A stretch of 7,016 nt of DNA from Polynucleobacter sp. UBA962 (GCA_002292975.1 DBCI01000029.1:7719-14734), one strand, 5' to 3'. Shown: positions 1 to 6,779, numbered from the stretch's first letter. A program made the numbers and translations. The notes: generated by a model not told the origin, from the sequence alone.

Positions 1-332
1 CGTCCAGCGTGTGCCAACTGAATAATGATTGGGGTCTTTGGCGCCAATTTACGTGCACGCACTAATTTATCTTCTAATGCAGTCTGGGTTTTTTGATTCC
101 ACAATCCCAAACAGTATGGCGTGATTCGGCCTTCAGGGCTTACTGCAGTAGCTTCGATCATGAAGAGTCCAGCGCCACTATTCAGTAAATTACCCCAATG
201 CATTAAATGCCAATCACTTGCCTCACCTTCATGGGCTGAGTACTGGCACATCGGGGCCACAACAACTCGATTGGGTAATCGGAGCGGACCCTGTGGGGAT
301 TGGAGTTGGTATTCCGAGAAAAGAAGGCTCAT
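1..332 (-). CDS. NADH:flavin oxidoreductase, old yellow enzyme family (N-terminal part; runs off the left edge)
   Basis: The first 110 codons of a leftward gene are present; the rest lies beyond the window edge (whole family members are roughly 340-370 residues). The start ATG at 332-330 gives a protein beginning MSLLFSEYQL, followed by the FMN-binding segment LPNRVVVAPMCQYSA (residues 19-33), then DWHLMHWGN (40-48), an EA-T-AV-PEGRI stretch (60-70) and the QLAHAG motif (105-110). Cys29, Tyr31, Ala63 and Gln105 match flavin-contacting positions Cys26, Tyr28, Ala60 and Gln102 of the Bacillus YqjM subgroup, as I recall them. Such enzymes are soluble FMN proteins that use NAD(P)H to reduce activated C=C bonds of enones, quinones and similar electrophiles; the physiological substrate here cannot be told. 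The gene is divergent from mmsA and shares a 115-bp intergenic region with it. No strong Shine-Dalgarno precedes the start, but the N-terminus fits the family. The family call is firm; substrate and exact subgroup are inference. Confidence 0.93.
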   Translation of the reverse strand, partial: MSLLFSEYQLQSPQGPLRLPNRVVVAPMCQYSAHEGEASDWHLMHWGNLLNSGAGLFMIEATAVSPEGRITPYCLGLWNQKTQTALEDKLVRARKLAPKTPIIIQLAHAG

Positions 333-342
333 GGCGCAAATG

Positions 343-354
343 ACCAAAATTGGT
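343..354. repeat. Small palindrome ACCAA-AA-TTGGT, candidate operator between divergent genes
   Basis: The two 5-bp arms (343-347 and 350-354) are perfect inverted repeats around a 2-bp centre. A further ACCAA copy lies at 373-377, exactly 30 bp after the first, about three helical turns. The palindrome sits just upstream of the start codon of the flavin oxidoreductase gene and close to the likely promoters of both divergent genes, a typical place for a dimeric regulator to bind. No regulator gene is visible in the window and a 12-bp palindrome can occur by chance, so the operator role is a guess. Confidence 0.3.
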
Positions 355-363
355 TGAAAGGAT

Positions 364-369
364 TAAAAT
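364..369 (+). promoter_or_regulatory. Possible -10 box for mmsA
   Basis: TAAAAT matches five of six positions of the sigma-70 -10 consensus. The -35 position 17 bp upstream (341-346, TGACCA) is a poor match and overlaps the ACCAA/TTGGT palindrome, which would suit an activator-dependent or repressed promoter. Transcription would start near 376, giving a leader of about 70 nt that includes the inverted repeat at 395-421. A second weak candidate is TTGGCC (397-402) with TACAAA (421-426) at 18-bp spacing. Neither is compelling. Confidence 0.25.
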
Positions 370-376
370 GATACCA
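368..376 (-). promoter_or_regulatory. Possible extended -10 element for the flavin oxidoreductase gene
   Basis: Read on the minus strand this is TGGTATCAT: a TG-N extension followed by TATCAT, which matches five of six bases of the sigma-70 -10 consensus. No good -35 box lies 16-18 bp upstream, which extended -10 promoters can tolerate. Transcription would begin near 360 and give a leader of roughly 28 nt. A plus-strand TAAAAT (364-369, also five of six) overlaps it and could serve mmsA, so the two promoters may be back to back. Confidence 0.3.
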
Positions 377-406
377 ACTGATTCCATCCACCCGATTTGG
401 CCTTAA
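368..406 (+). CDS. Possible 12-codon leader ORF upstream of mmsA
   Basis: An ATG at 368 follows AAAGGA (357-362 region) at a good spacing of five bases, a better ribosome-binding site than the one in front of mmsA itself. It opens the short [15 protein letters not shown], ending in TAA at 404-406. Three of the twelve residues are isoleucine, encoded by three different codons, and there is no valine. The final codons form the left arm of an inverted repeat whose right arm is at 414-421, so translation of the ORF could melt that hairpin, as in leader-peptide control. Against this, the TAAAAT box inside the same stretch could be the mmsA promoter, in which case the ORF would not be transcribed with its ribosome-binding site. 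Treat as speculative. Confidence 0.2.
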   Translation: MIPTDSIHPIWP

Positions 407-421
407 TTCGACTGGCCAAAT
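395..421. repeat. Perfect 8-bp inverted repeat in the mmsA leader
   Basis: ATTTGGCC at 395-402 is the exact reverse complement of GGCCAAAT at 414-421, separated by 11 bp (403-413). It lies 27-53 bases before the mmsA start codon. In RNA it would form a moderate hairpin ending well before the mmsA ribosome-binding region; in DNA it would be a symmetrical site with centres about two turns apart. No T-run follows, so it is not a standard intrinsic terminator. Operator and leader-hairpin roles are both possible. Confidence 0.45.
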
Positions 422-447
422 ACAAAAAATTTAGAGACTCGAAAACC

Positions 448-1968
448 ATGAACGCTCCCCAAGCCTTTGAAATTAAAGAAGATATTGCGCACTACATCGG
501 AGGCCACATTGTATTGCCCCAAGGCACCCGTTTTGCCGATGTCTACAACCCTGCCAAAGGCTCTGTGGCTCGACGCGTTGCCTTGGCGAGCAAAGCTGAC
601 GTGGGTGAAGCAGTCGCTGCAGCACAAGCAGCCTTTCCTGCATGGGCCAATACTTCACCGCTACGCCGTGCGCGCATTCTCTTTAAATATCTAGATCTAT
701 TAAACCGTCATCGTGATGAGCTTGCTGCCATCATTACTGCGGAGCATGGCAAAGTATTTACCGATGCTCAGGGCGAGGTTACCCGCGGCATCGAAATCCT
801 CGAATTTGCAACTGCTATTCCAGAGCTCTTAAAAGGCGACTATACCGAGCAGGTCTCAACCGACATTGATAACTGGGTCATGCGTCAACCTTTAGGTGTT
901 GTAGCAGGCATCACTCCCTTTAACTTTCCGGTGATGGTTCCCATGTGGATGTTCCCGGTGGCAATTGCCTGTGGTAATACCTTCATCCTCAAACCAAGCC
1001 CTACCGATCCTTCTGCCTCATTGTTGCTTGCGCGCCTCCTGAAAGAGGCCGGATTGCCAGATGGCATATTTAATGTAGTACAAGGCGATAAAGAGGCTGT
1101 AGATGCATTGATTGAGCATCCCGATGTCAAAGCGATTAGCTTTGTGGGTTCTACCCCGATTGCTAATTACATTTATGAGCGTGGTGCTCATTTTGGTAAA
1201 CGGGTGCAGGCCTTAGGTGGTGCCAAAAATCATATGGTGGTCATGCCCGATGCCGATATCGATAAAGCAGTGGATGCCTTAGTGGGTGCAGCCTACGGCT
1301 CCGCTGGCGAGCGTTGCATGGCCATCTCAGTGGCTGTTTTAGTCGGCGATGCGGCTGATAAGGTCATGCCCAAACTGATTGAGCGTACTAAAACTCTAAA
1401 AGTAAAGAATGGTCTTGAGTTAGATGCGGAGATGGGCCCCATCGTCACACGTGCAGCCCTCGATCGCATCACAGGCTACATTGAAAAGGGAGTTGCGGGA
1501 GGCGCCAAACTATTGGTGGATGGCCGCGGGCTGAAGGTTCCCGGCTTGGATCAAGGTTTTTGGTTGGGCGGCACTCTTTTTGACGCCGTTACTCCTGACA
1601 TGACCATTTACAAAGAAGAGATCTTTGGGCCCGTGCTCTCCTGTGTGCGTGTGCCAAACTTCAGTGAAGCACTTGAGCTCGTTAATGCGCATGAGTTTGG
1701 TAATGGCGTTGCCTGCTTTACGAGTGACGGCAATATTGCTCGCGAGTTTGCTCGTCGCGTTCAAGTTGGCATGGTTGGCATTAATGTACCGATACCGGTG
1801 CCGATGGCTTGGCATGGTTTTGGTGGTTGGAAGCGTTCCTTGTTTGGGGATACCCACGCCTATGGCAAAGAAGGTGTGCGCTTTTATACCAAGCAAAAGA
1901 GTGTCATGCAACGTTGGCCCGAGAGCATCTCAAAAGGCGCCGAGTTTGTGATGCCGACCTCTAAGTAA
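448..1968 (+). CDS. mmsA: Methylmalonate-semialdehyde dehydrogenase (CoA-acylating)
   Basis: This 506-residue protein belongs to the aldehyde dehydrogenase superfamily, in the CoA-acylating branch that converts (methyl)malonate semialdehyde, NAD and CoA to propionyl-CoA or acetyl-CoA with loss of CO2. It acts in the cytoplasm in valine (and sometimes inositol or beta-alanine) breakdown. Visible marks are PFNFP with the oxyanion Asn159, the NAD-site Lys182 in LKPSP, the GSTPIA loop (235-240), LGGAKNH (256-262), catalytic Cys290 in GERCMA, and EEIFGP (390-395). Ala255 stands where hydrolytic aldehyde dehydrogenases have their general-base Glu, which suits a thioester passed to CoA. Arg113 and Arg289 match arginines reported as important in the Bacillus enzyme. 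I chose ATG 448 because MNAPQ starts are usual for this family; an in-frame TTG at 397 would add 17 unconserved residues and has no ribosome-binding site. A weak AGAGA lies upstream of the ATG. No mmsB or other valine gene is adjacent. Exact substrate is inferred. Confidence 0.93.
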   Translation: MNAPQAFEIKEDIAHYIGGHIVLPQGTRFADVYNPAKGSVARRVALASKADVGEAVAAAQAAFPAWANTSPLRRARILFKYLDLLNRHRDELAAIITAEHGKVFTDAQGEVTRGIEILEFATAIPELLKGDYTEQVSTDIDNWVMRQPLGVVAGITPFNFPVMVPMWMFPVAIACGNTFILKPSPTDPSASLLLARLLKEAGLPDGIFNVVQGDKEAVDALIEHPDVKAISFVGSTPIANYIYERGAHFGKRVQALGGAKNHMVVMPDADIDKAVDALVGAAYGSAGERCMAISVAVLVGDAADKVMPKLIERTKTLKVKNGLELDAEMGPIVTRAALDRITGYIEKGVAGGAKLLVDGRGLKVPGLDQGFWLGGTLFDAVTPDMTIYKEEIFGPVLSCVRVPNFSEALELVNAHEFGNGVACFTSDGNIAREFARRVQVGMVGINVPIPVPMAWHGFGGWKRSLFGDTHAYGKEGVRFYTKQKSVMQRWPESISKGAEFVMPTSK

Positions 1969-1980
1969 TCAGGTTTGATA

Positions 1981-2610
1981 CTAATTCTTGCGTGAGATAA
2001 ACATCGCTGGAACCGTCAGGTTCCAGTAGATGGCTGCTGATCGAAAGAAAAAGATTAGCAGGATGCAAGTAATGGATCCAGGTATTGCATATTCCGGGAA
2101 ATAATTTAAGAGTAAGACGTAGAGCATGCAACCGAGCGATACGGGGATTGCATAAAGCTCATAGGACATTAATAAGGTTTTACGACCGGCTAATACATCT
2201 CGGATCAATCCTCCTCCAATTGCGGTCACCAGCCCCAAGATGATTGCTGCTGCGGAACCACCAAAATCATAATGCCAAGCCTTGTCTGCTCCCTGGATCG
2301 CAAATAAGGCAGCGCCTAGACCATCAATATAGAGGATGGCTTTGTATACCTGAGGTTGTGAAAGTGTCGACTCTGCATAGAAGGTCAAAATACTAGCAAT
2401 CGCTGCAACCAGAATATAGATAGGCGCATCGGCCCAAAATACTGGCACTCCCATAATCACATCCCGTATGGTTCCGCCGCCAATCGCAGTGATAATACCC
2501 AAAACCAGAACACCAAAAAGATCAACGCCCCGCTCTGAAATTGCTAGCACGCCTGTGATTGCAAATGCTGCGGAGGCAATAATCCCAACCCAAAAACTAA
2601 GCTCTTCCAT
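1981..2610 (-). CDS. TRIC/UPF0126 family membrane protein (trimeric intracellular cation channel type, YadS/YicG-like)
   Basis: A 209-residue, very hydrophobic inner-membrane protein of the usual family length. It is built from two related halves, each ending in the family's signature: AIGGGTIRDV at 42-51 and AIGGGLIRDV at 130-139. Around these are about seven membrane helices; helices run roughly 6-24, 32-48, 63-80, 91-107, 118-135, 150-170 and 175-195. Prokaryotic members form trimers with a pore through each protomer and conduct K+ or Na+ in vitro; their cellular role is poorly known, and some relatives have been linked to glycine uptake. A clear AGGAAGG ribosome-binding site precedes the ATG. 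The gene is 35 bp behind DUF1178 on the same strand, probably in one transcript, and its stop codon is 12 bp from that of the convergent mmsA. The last codons contain a perfect hairpin. Family is certain, function is not. Confidence 0.93.
   Translation of the reverse strand: MEELSFWVGIIASAAFAITGVLAISERGVDLFGVLVLGIITAIGGGTIRDVIMGVPVFWADAPIYILVAAIASILTFYAESTLSQPQVYKAILYIDGLGAALFAIQGADKAWHYDFGGSAAAIILGLVTAIGGGLIRDVLAGRKTLLMSYELYAIPVSLGCMLYVLLLNYFPEYAIPGSITCILLIFFFRSAAIYWNLTVPAMFISRKN
2007..2026. repeat. Perfect 8-bp-stem, 4-base-loop hairpin in the 3' end of the TRIC gene
   Basis: CTGGAACC (2007-2014) and GGTTCCAG (2019-2026) are exact reverse complements around the loop GTCA. The hairpin starts 38 bases past the mmsA stop codon and lies inside the codons for residues 195-201 of the TRIC protein. 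It could end or protect transcripts from either convergent gene. No T-run follows on either strand, so it does not meet the standard for a rho-independent terminator. Confidence 0.5.
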
Positions 2611-2614
2611 CGAG

Positions 2615-2621
2615 CCTTCCT
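2615..2621 (-). promoter_or_regulatory. Ribosome-binding site of the TRIC gene
   Basis: Read on the minus strand this is AGGAAGG, four bases from the ATG. It is the strongest Shine-Dalgarno in front of any confirmed gene in the window and supports the chosen start. Confidence 0.75.
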
Positions 2622-2645
2622 AATAAATGAATAATCAAATACGAA

Positions 2646-3128
2646 TTATTGCAAAGTATTTTTAAGAAGCGGGATTTCTGGGAGGGCAAGGACATCAATC
2701 CCCTCCTCGCGCAAGGCACTTACCTCATCGGCACTGGTCTGCCCCCGAATACTGCGCTCGGGAGTTTCCTTGTAATGGATCTTTCTGGCCTCTTCTGCAA
2801 AGGATGAGCCAACATCCTCTGATTTATTAACGAGATCACGCATGGCCTTCATGAATGTCGCTTGGATCTGCTTCTCCAGCTGACCGTGATCGGAATTGGA
2901 TAAAGCAATGGTTTGAGCAGGCTCCGATACAGTTGACGCGGGTTGAGATTGTTCTTGAAGAGCCCTACCCCCAATATGCGGAGCAGATGGTAAACGCCGA
3001 ACCTCAGCGGTATCGCAAATGGGGCAGCACAAGCTTCCTCCTGATTGCTGGCTCAAGAAATCTGCTTCAGAAGAAAACCAGCCTTCAAACTGATGCTCAT
3101 GATGGCACGCTAAGTTATAAACTTTCAT
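2646..3128 (-). CDS. DUF1178 family protein, putative zinc-binding
   Basis: A 160-residue soluble protein of unknown function that matches DUF1178 over its whole length. The N-terminus MKVYNLAC-H-H-FEGWFSSEADF (1-24) with Cys8, then CCPICD (34-39, Cys35 and Cys38), looks like a small zinc ribbon; His9, His10 or His12 could supply a further ligand. A low-complexity, Gln/Ser/Pro-rich linker follows (about 55-80), then the conserved C-terminal block FAEEARKIHYKE (110-121) and RSIRGQTSADEV (125-136), with a predicted helix at about 84-102. The family is widespread in alpha- and betaproteobacteria; no role is known to me. The start is fixed by family similarity, because an in-frame stop lies nine codons upstream and no other ATG exists. 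There is no Shine-Dalgarno: the 5' flank is two CCCCC tracts separated by ATCTAT. The gene lies 82 bp after the NUDIX gene and 35 bp before the TRIC gene, likely in one transcript. Confidence 0.9.
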   Translation of the reverse strand: MKVYNLACHHEHQFEGWFSSEADFLSQQSGGSLCCPICDTAEVRRLPSAPHIGGRALQEQSQPASTVSEPAQTIALSNSDHGQLEKQIQATFMKAMRDLVNKSEDVGSSFAEEARKIHYKETPERSIRGQTSADEVSALREEGIDVLALPEIPLLKNTLQ

Positions 3129-3210
3129 GGGGGATAGATGGGGGCTTGGAGCCTAAATTCAAGAGTGGATTAGTATTTTTATAGATCTTGATATTTTAAT
3201 GCTTTATGAC
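3129..3210 (-). other. 82-bp spacer between the NUDIX gene and DUF1178
   Basis: This is the longest gap in the leftward gene run. The part nearest the NUDIX gene (about 3160-3210) is A/T-rich with -10-like strings (TATAAA, TACTAAT on the minus strand) but no paired -35 box that I trust. The part next to DUF1178 is C-rich on the coding strand. I see only a 4-bp-stem GGCT/AGCC hairpin without a T-run, so no convincing terminator. A weak internal promoter for DUF1178 and TRIC is possible. Confidence 0.3.
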
Positions 3211-3795
3211 TTATACGCTTGATCGAGAACGTCTGCGCTCTAGCCAATAGGTCGATATGATGGTCTTGACGTCTGTAATCTTACCCGTCTCCACCCAATG
3301 CAAGAGCTCTTCGAGTGGGGCTGCAAAGACATCCAAAAACTCTTCTTCATCTAAGCGTGCTGGTCCGGGACTTAAGCCTTCAGCTAAATAGATATCAATA
3401 AACTCCGTGGAATACGAAATCACCGGATGAATTCGACGAATCTTGCTCCAATGCTTTGCGGTGTAACCGGTTTCCTCTTGCAACTCGCGTTGCGCACACA
3501 ATAGTGGATCTTCACCAGTATTGAGTTTTCCAGCGGGGATCTCAATCACTGCTTGGGCAATGGGATAACGGTACTGACGCTCCAATAAAATACGACCATC
3601 ATCCAAGACGGCTAGGATCGCAACTGCCCCAGGGTGCTCCAGATACTCGCGCACAGCATATTGACCATCGGGCAATGAAACGGTATCGCGCTTCATTTTG
3701 AGGAAGATGCCGTCATAAACACCCTCCCCTGAAATTTTTTTCTCAGCAAGATGCTCATCATCATGAGCGAGGTCTTGGAAGGATTTCTCGCTCAT
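3211..3795 (-). CDS. NUDIX hydrolase, ADP-ribose pyrophosphatase type
   Basis: A 194-residue cytoplasmic protein with a complete Nudix box at residues 89-111: Gly89, Glu95, then REL-EETGY with Arg103, Glu104, Glu107 and Glu108, the magnesium-binding glutamates. The preceding EIPAGK (85-90) and the REYLEHPGAVAILAV stretch (49-63) are typical of the ADP-ribose pyrophosphatase (NudF-like) branch, which splits ADP-ribose to AMP and ribose 5-phosphate. The N-terminal beta region (about 20-55) would give the domain-swapped dimer common in this group. The C-terminus is an Arg/Ser-rich tail (186-194). The gene starts 13 bp after nuoN on the same strand with no terminator between, so it is probably read from the nuo transcript. 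A role in clearing ADP-ribose from NAD turnover would suit that setting, but other nucleoside-diphosphate sugars cannot be excluded. The start ATG has only a poor ribosome-binding site, so coupling to nuoN translation is likely. Confidence 0.92.
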   Translation of the reverse strand: MSEKSFQDLAHDDEHLAEKKISGEGVYDGIFLKMKRDTVSLPDGQYAVREYLEHPGAVAILAVLDDGRILLERQYRYPIAQAVIEIPAGKLNTGEDPLLCAQRELQEETGYTAKHWSKIRRIHPVISYSTEFIDIYLAEGLSPGPARLDEEEFLDVFAAPLEELLHWVETGKITDVKTIISTYWLERRRSRSSV

Positions 3796-3808
3796 GTTCT
3801 AGTTGCGC

Positions 3809-5299
3809 TTAAGAACCAATGAGAGTGCTTCGCATTGCGTTCAAGCACAGACTCATGAGTCCAGCCGGGAATATTCCCAAAATGAGAATCATCAAGCCAT
3901 TAATGCCAAGCAAACCCTTGGCAAAAGTAGAGCCACTTACAGCATGCTCATGAACAGACTCGTCAAAATACATCACTTTGACGACGCGCAGATAGTAAAA
4001 GGCGCCGATTAAGGAAGCAATCACCGCAATCACAGCCAGTGCTATGAAATCAGCATCTACTAGGGCTTCTAAGACCGAGAGTTTGGCAGCAAAACCAACA
4101 GTTGGCGGAATACCAGCTAATGAGAACATCATAATCAGACCGATAAAGGCATACCAAGGATGCTTACGATTGAGGCCCTTGAGGCCATCCAAGGTCTCAC
4201 AGTCATACCCCTTGCGCGAGAGAACCATTAAGAACCCGAAGGTACCCAAGGTGGTCATTACGTAAGTAATCGCATAGAACATCGAAGCGCTGTAAGCATG
4301 ATCATCAAAGACTGACAACATACCCAGTAATACAAAACCCATTTGTGCAATGGCCGAGTAGGCCAACATCCGCTTGAGATTGGTTTGTGCAATCGCTGTG
4401 ACATTACCAAGTACTAAAGAGAGGACTGCCAAGATCAAGAGCATGGGCTGCCAGTCTGATATCAAGGGCAATAAAGCATTAATGAGCAAGCGGAAGAGCA
4501 AGGCAAACGCAGCGAGCTTTGGAGCTCCTGCAATTAATAAGGTCACTGCGGTGGGGGCGCCTTGATAAACATCAGGTACCCACATATGAAATGGCACCAC
4601 CCCAAACTTGAAGGCTAAACCAGCCACAATGAACACTAGCCCAAATGCCATCACTAAATGATTAATTCTAGGGTCAAGCAAGAGCCGGAGGATCTCGAGT
4701 AAATCCAGTGACCCGGTTACACCATAGATCATCGACATACCGTAGAGCAAGAATCCCGATGCTAATGCACCCAAAACAAAATACTTAATAGCTGCTTCCG
4801 AGGAGAGGCCGCTGGAATGGCGCATTGCCACCAATCCATAGGTTGAAAGTGCCATCAACTCAAGACCGAGGTATAGGGTGAGTAAATTAGCAGCAGAGAT
4901 TAAGACAAACTGGCCTAATAGAGCAAATAGAGTAAGAACGATGAAGTCTGGTCTAAACAAGCCGCGATCAATCAAATACTGCTTGGAGTAAATCAGGCTC
5001 AAGAGCAAGGCAAAGCAGGATCCTGCTTTTAATAAATTAGCAATCGCATCGGACTGGAATAAGCCAGCCATAGCGAGGTAAGGAAGATCAGTAATCCGCG
5101 TCATGAATGCGGCGCCCAAACCAATTAAGAGAAGACAGGCCACCGAGTACACATAGGATGCTGCTCTAGGAGCATGGAATACATCCTGTTCAGCATCAGC
5201 CTTTGCTTCCTTAACAAAGGCACTGGTTACTAGCAGTAAGCAGCTAATCGTGATTAAAACGAGCTCTGGAGCAATTGCGATTAGGTCAAAGGAGTCCAT
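3809..5299 (-). CDS. nuoN: NADH:quinone oxidoreductase (complex I) subunit N
   Basis: This 496-residue inner-membrane protein is one of the three antiporter-like subunits of respiratory complex I, which couples NADH oxidation and quinone reduction to proton export. About 14 membrane helices are apparent. The charged residues of the proton path are all present with E. coli NuoN spacing: Glu147 in LGLELMALS (E. coli Glu133), Lys172 (Lys158), Lys231 in [11 protein letters not shown] (Lys217), Lys261 in GAPKLAAF (Lys247), and Lys406 in [12 protein letters not shown] (Lys395). Conserved loops [10 protein letters not shown] (241-250) and [15 protein letters not shown] (308-322) are intact. A polar loop at about 30-46 separates the first helices. 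The ATG is 13 bp after the nuoM stop and the stop is 13 bp before the NUDIX gene. Only a weak AAAGAAA precedes the start, so translation is probably coupled to nuoM. The gene looks intact and functional. Confidence 0.98.
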   Translation of the reverse strand: MDSFDLIAIAPELVLITISCLLLVTSAFVKEAKADAEQDVFHAPRAASYVYSVACLLLIGLGAAFMTRITDLPYLAMAGLFQSDAIANLLKAGSCFALLLSLIYSKQYLIDRGLFRPDFIVLTLFALLGQFVLISAANLLTLYLGLELMALSTYGLVAMRHSSGLSSEAAIKYFVLGALASGFLLYGMSMIYGVTGSLDLLEILRLLLDPRINHLVMAFGLVFIVAGLAFKFGVVPFHMWVPDVYQGAPTAVTLLIAGAPKLAAFALLFRLLINALLPLISDWQPMLLILAVLSLVLGNVTAIAQTNLKRMLAYSAIAQMGFVLLGMLSVFDDHAYSASMFYAITYVMTTLGTFGFLMVLSRKGYDCETLDGLKGLNRKHPWYAFIGLIMMFSLAGIPPTVGFAAKLSVLEALVDADFIALAVIAVIASLIGAFYYLRVVKVMYFDESVHEHAVSGSTFAKGLLGINGLMILILGIFPAGLMSLCLNAMRSTLIGS

Positions 5300-5312
5300 A
5301 CGATTTCTTTAC

Positions 5313-6779
5313 TCAGAGTTTGCTAATGGCGACATGCTCTAAGAGCTGCATAACCGCCGGATGAATAATGTCAGTAAATGGTTTTGGATAGACGCCCATG
5401 CCAATCACGCAGATCGAAAGCACCATAAACATAAAGAACTCTCGATGATTGAGGTCCTCCAGTTGCGCAACATGATCATTAGCAACAGCACCGAAGATCA
5501 CTCGCTTAACCATCCAAAGGGAATATGCGGCACCCAGAATCAGGGCCGTTGCTGATAAAAGTCCGATCATGAAGTCGTAATCAACCGCAGCCAAGATCAC
5601 CATAAACTCTCCCACAAATCCAGAGGTTGCGGGTAAGCCGCAGTTAGCCATCGCCATGAGTACCATGAAGGCAGAAAACTTCGGCATCCGGTGAACTACG
5701 CCACCATAATCAGCAATCTGGCGAGTGTGCATGCGATCATAAAGAACGCCGATGGCTAAGAACATCGCACCCGATACAAAACCATGCGAAATCATCTGAA
5801 TAATGCCGCCCTCTATTCCTAAGGGGCTGAAGATGAAAAAACCAAGGGTCACAAAACCCATATGGGCAATCGATGAATACGCCACTAGTTTTTTCATATC
5901 CTGCTGAACGAGGGCCACTAAACCAACATAAATCACTGCTACCAAAGACAAGAAGATGATGAAAGGTGCTAAGTATTGGCTAGCATCGGGTGTGATCGGT
6001 AAAGAAAACCGTAAGAATCCATAGGCACCGAGCTTTAACATGATAGCTGCCAAAACCACTGAGCCACCTGTAGGCGCCTCAACGTGCACATCCGGCAACC
6101 AGGTGTGTAATGGCCACATGGGCACCTTGACCGCAAAGGCCATGAAGAAAGCAATAAAGAGGAGTACCTGCTCCACAATATCCAACTTTGTATGGTGCCA
6201 AGTCAAAATATCAAAGGTATTGCTGAGGTTATACAAATACAGCAGAGCAATTAAGGCGAGTAATGAGCCCAGCAAGGTATAGAGGAAGAACTTAAAGGCT
6301 GCATAAATCCGGTTCTGCCCTCCCCACACACCAATAATGATGTACATCGGGATTAGAGTGGCTTCAAAGAAGATGTAGAAGAGCAAACCGTCGAGTGCGG
6401 AGAACACCCCAATCATCAGGCCAGACAAAATCATAAAGGCGGCGTAATACTGCGATACCTTCTCCGTAATCACTTCCCAGGCAGCAATCACCACAAAAAT
6501 ATTAATGAAGGCGGTCAAAACCACAAACCAAACGGAGATGCCATCAACACCCAAGTAATAGTTAATGTCATAGCGCGGAATCCAACTGATCTTCTCCACA
6601 AACTGCATCCCCGGATTAGCAAGATCGAAGTTGCTAATGAGGGGCAATGTGGCAATGAAGCCAAAAACAGCACCAAATAAAGCGAGGTAACGAATGCCAG
6701 CCGATGGACGCTCTGAGCCATAGATCAAAATGATCAGACCAAAAACAATCGGAATCCAAATGGCGTAAGAAAGTATCAT
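5313..6779 (-). CDS. nuoM: NADH:quinone oxidoreductase (complex I) subunit M
   Basis: This 488-residue inner-membrane protein is the middle antiporter-like, proton-translocating subunit of complex I, lying between NuoL and NuoN in the membrane arm. About 14 helices are apparent. Key residues are Glu139 in FFEATLIPMY (E. coli Glu144), Lys218 in FAVKVPMWPLHTWLPD (Lys234), Lys249 in MLKLGAYGF (Lys265) and Glu391 in GFVGEFMV (Glu407). The last three have exactly the E. coli spacing. The histidine-bearing loops HTWLPDVHVEAPT (225-237) and SHGFVSGAMF (331-340) are intact. The first helix (about 1-20) begins MILSYAIWIPI, as is usual for NuoM. The gene begins 15 bp after nuoL and ends 13 bp before nuoN. 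The 15 bases before the ATG hold no purine-rich ribosome-binding site, so it is likely translated by ribosomes finishing nuoL. No sign of damage. Confidence 0.98.
   Translation of the reverse strand: MILSYAIWIPIVFGLIILIYGSERPSAGIRYLALFGAVFGFIATLPLISNFDLANPGMQFVEKISWIPRYDINYYLGVDGISVWFVVLTAFINIFVVIAAWEVITEKVSQYYAAFMILSGLMIGVFSALDGLLFYIFFEATLIPMYIIIGVWGGQNRIYAAFKFFLYTLLGSLLALIALLYLYNLSNTFDILTWHHTKLDIVEQVLLFIAFFMAFAVKVPMWPLHTWLPDVHVEAPTGGSVVLAAIMLKLGAYGFLRFSLPITPDASQYLAPFIIFLSLVAVIYVGLVALVQQDMKKLVAYSSIAHMGFVTLGFFIFSPLGIEGGIIQMISHGFVSGAMFLAIGVLYDRMHTRQIADYGGVVHRMPKFSAFMVLMAMANCGLPATSGFVGEFMVILAAVDYDFMIGLLSATALILGAAYSLWMVKRVIFGAVANDHVAQLEDLNHREFFMFMVLSICVIGMGVYPKPFTDIIHPAVMQLLEHVAISKL

Noticed and set aside
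121..357. A rightward 78-codon open frame at the left edge.
   Set aside because: It is antisense to the flavin oxidoreductase gene, whose protein motifs are unmistakable; the rightward product resembles nothing I know.
395..421. Reading the inverted repeat as an intrinsic terminator.
   Set aside because: No T-run follows either arm, and the site lies upstream of mmsA rather than after a gene.
397..447. A TTG-started 17-residue N-terminal extension of mmsA.
   Set aside because: It has no ribosome-binding site, is rich in Lys/Arg unlike the family N-terminus, and overlaps the inverted repeat; the ATG at 448 gives a normal family start.
702..1213. Loss of the aldehyde dehydrogenase general-base glutamate in MmsA (Ala255) as a sign of a damaged or novel enzyme.
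   Set aside because: Lack of this glutamate is normal in the CoA-acylating methylmalonate-semialdehyde dehydrogenase branch.
1510..1951. Open frames of 133 codons (minus strand) and 108 codons (plus strand) inside mmsA.
   Set aside because: Both are shadows of the strong mmsA reading frame, with no domain features or ribosome-binding sites.
2855..3184. A rightward 109-codon open frame across DUF1178 and its upstream spacer.
   Set aside because: It is antisense to a recognised DUF1178 gene and its product has no recognisable features.
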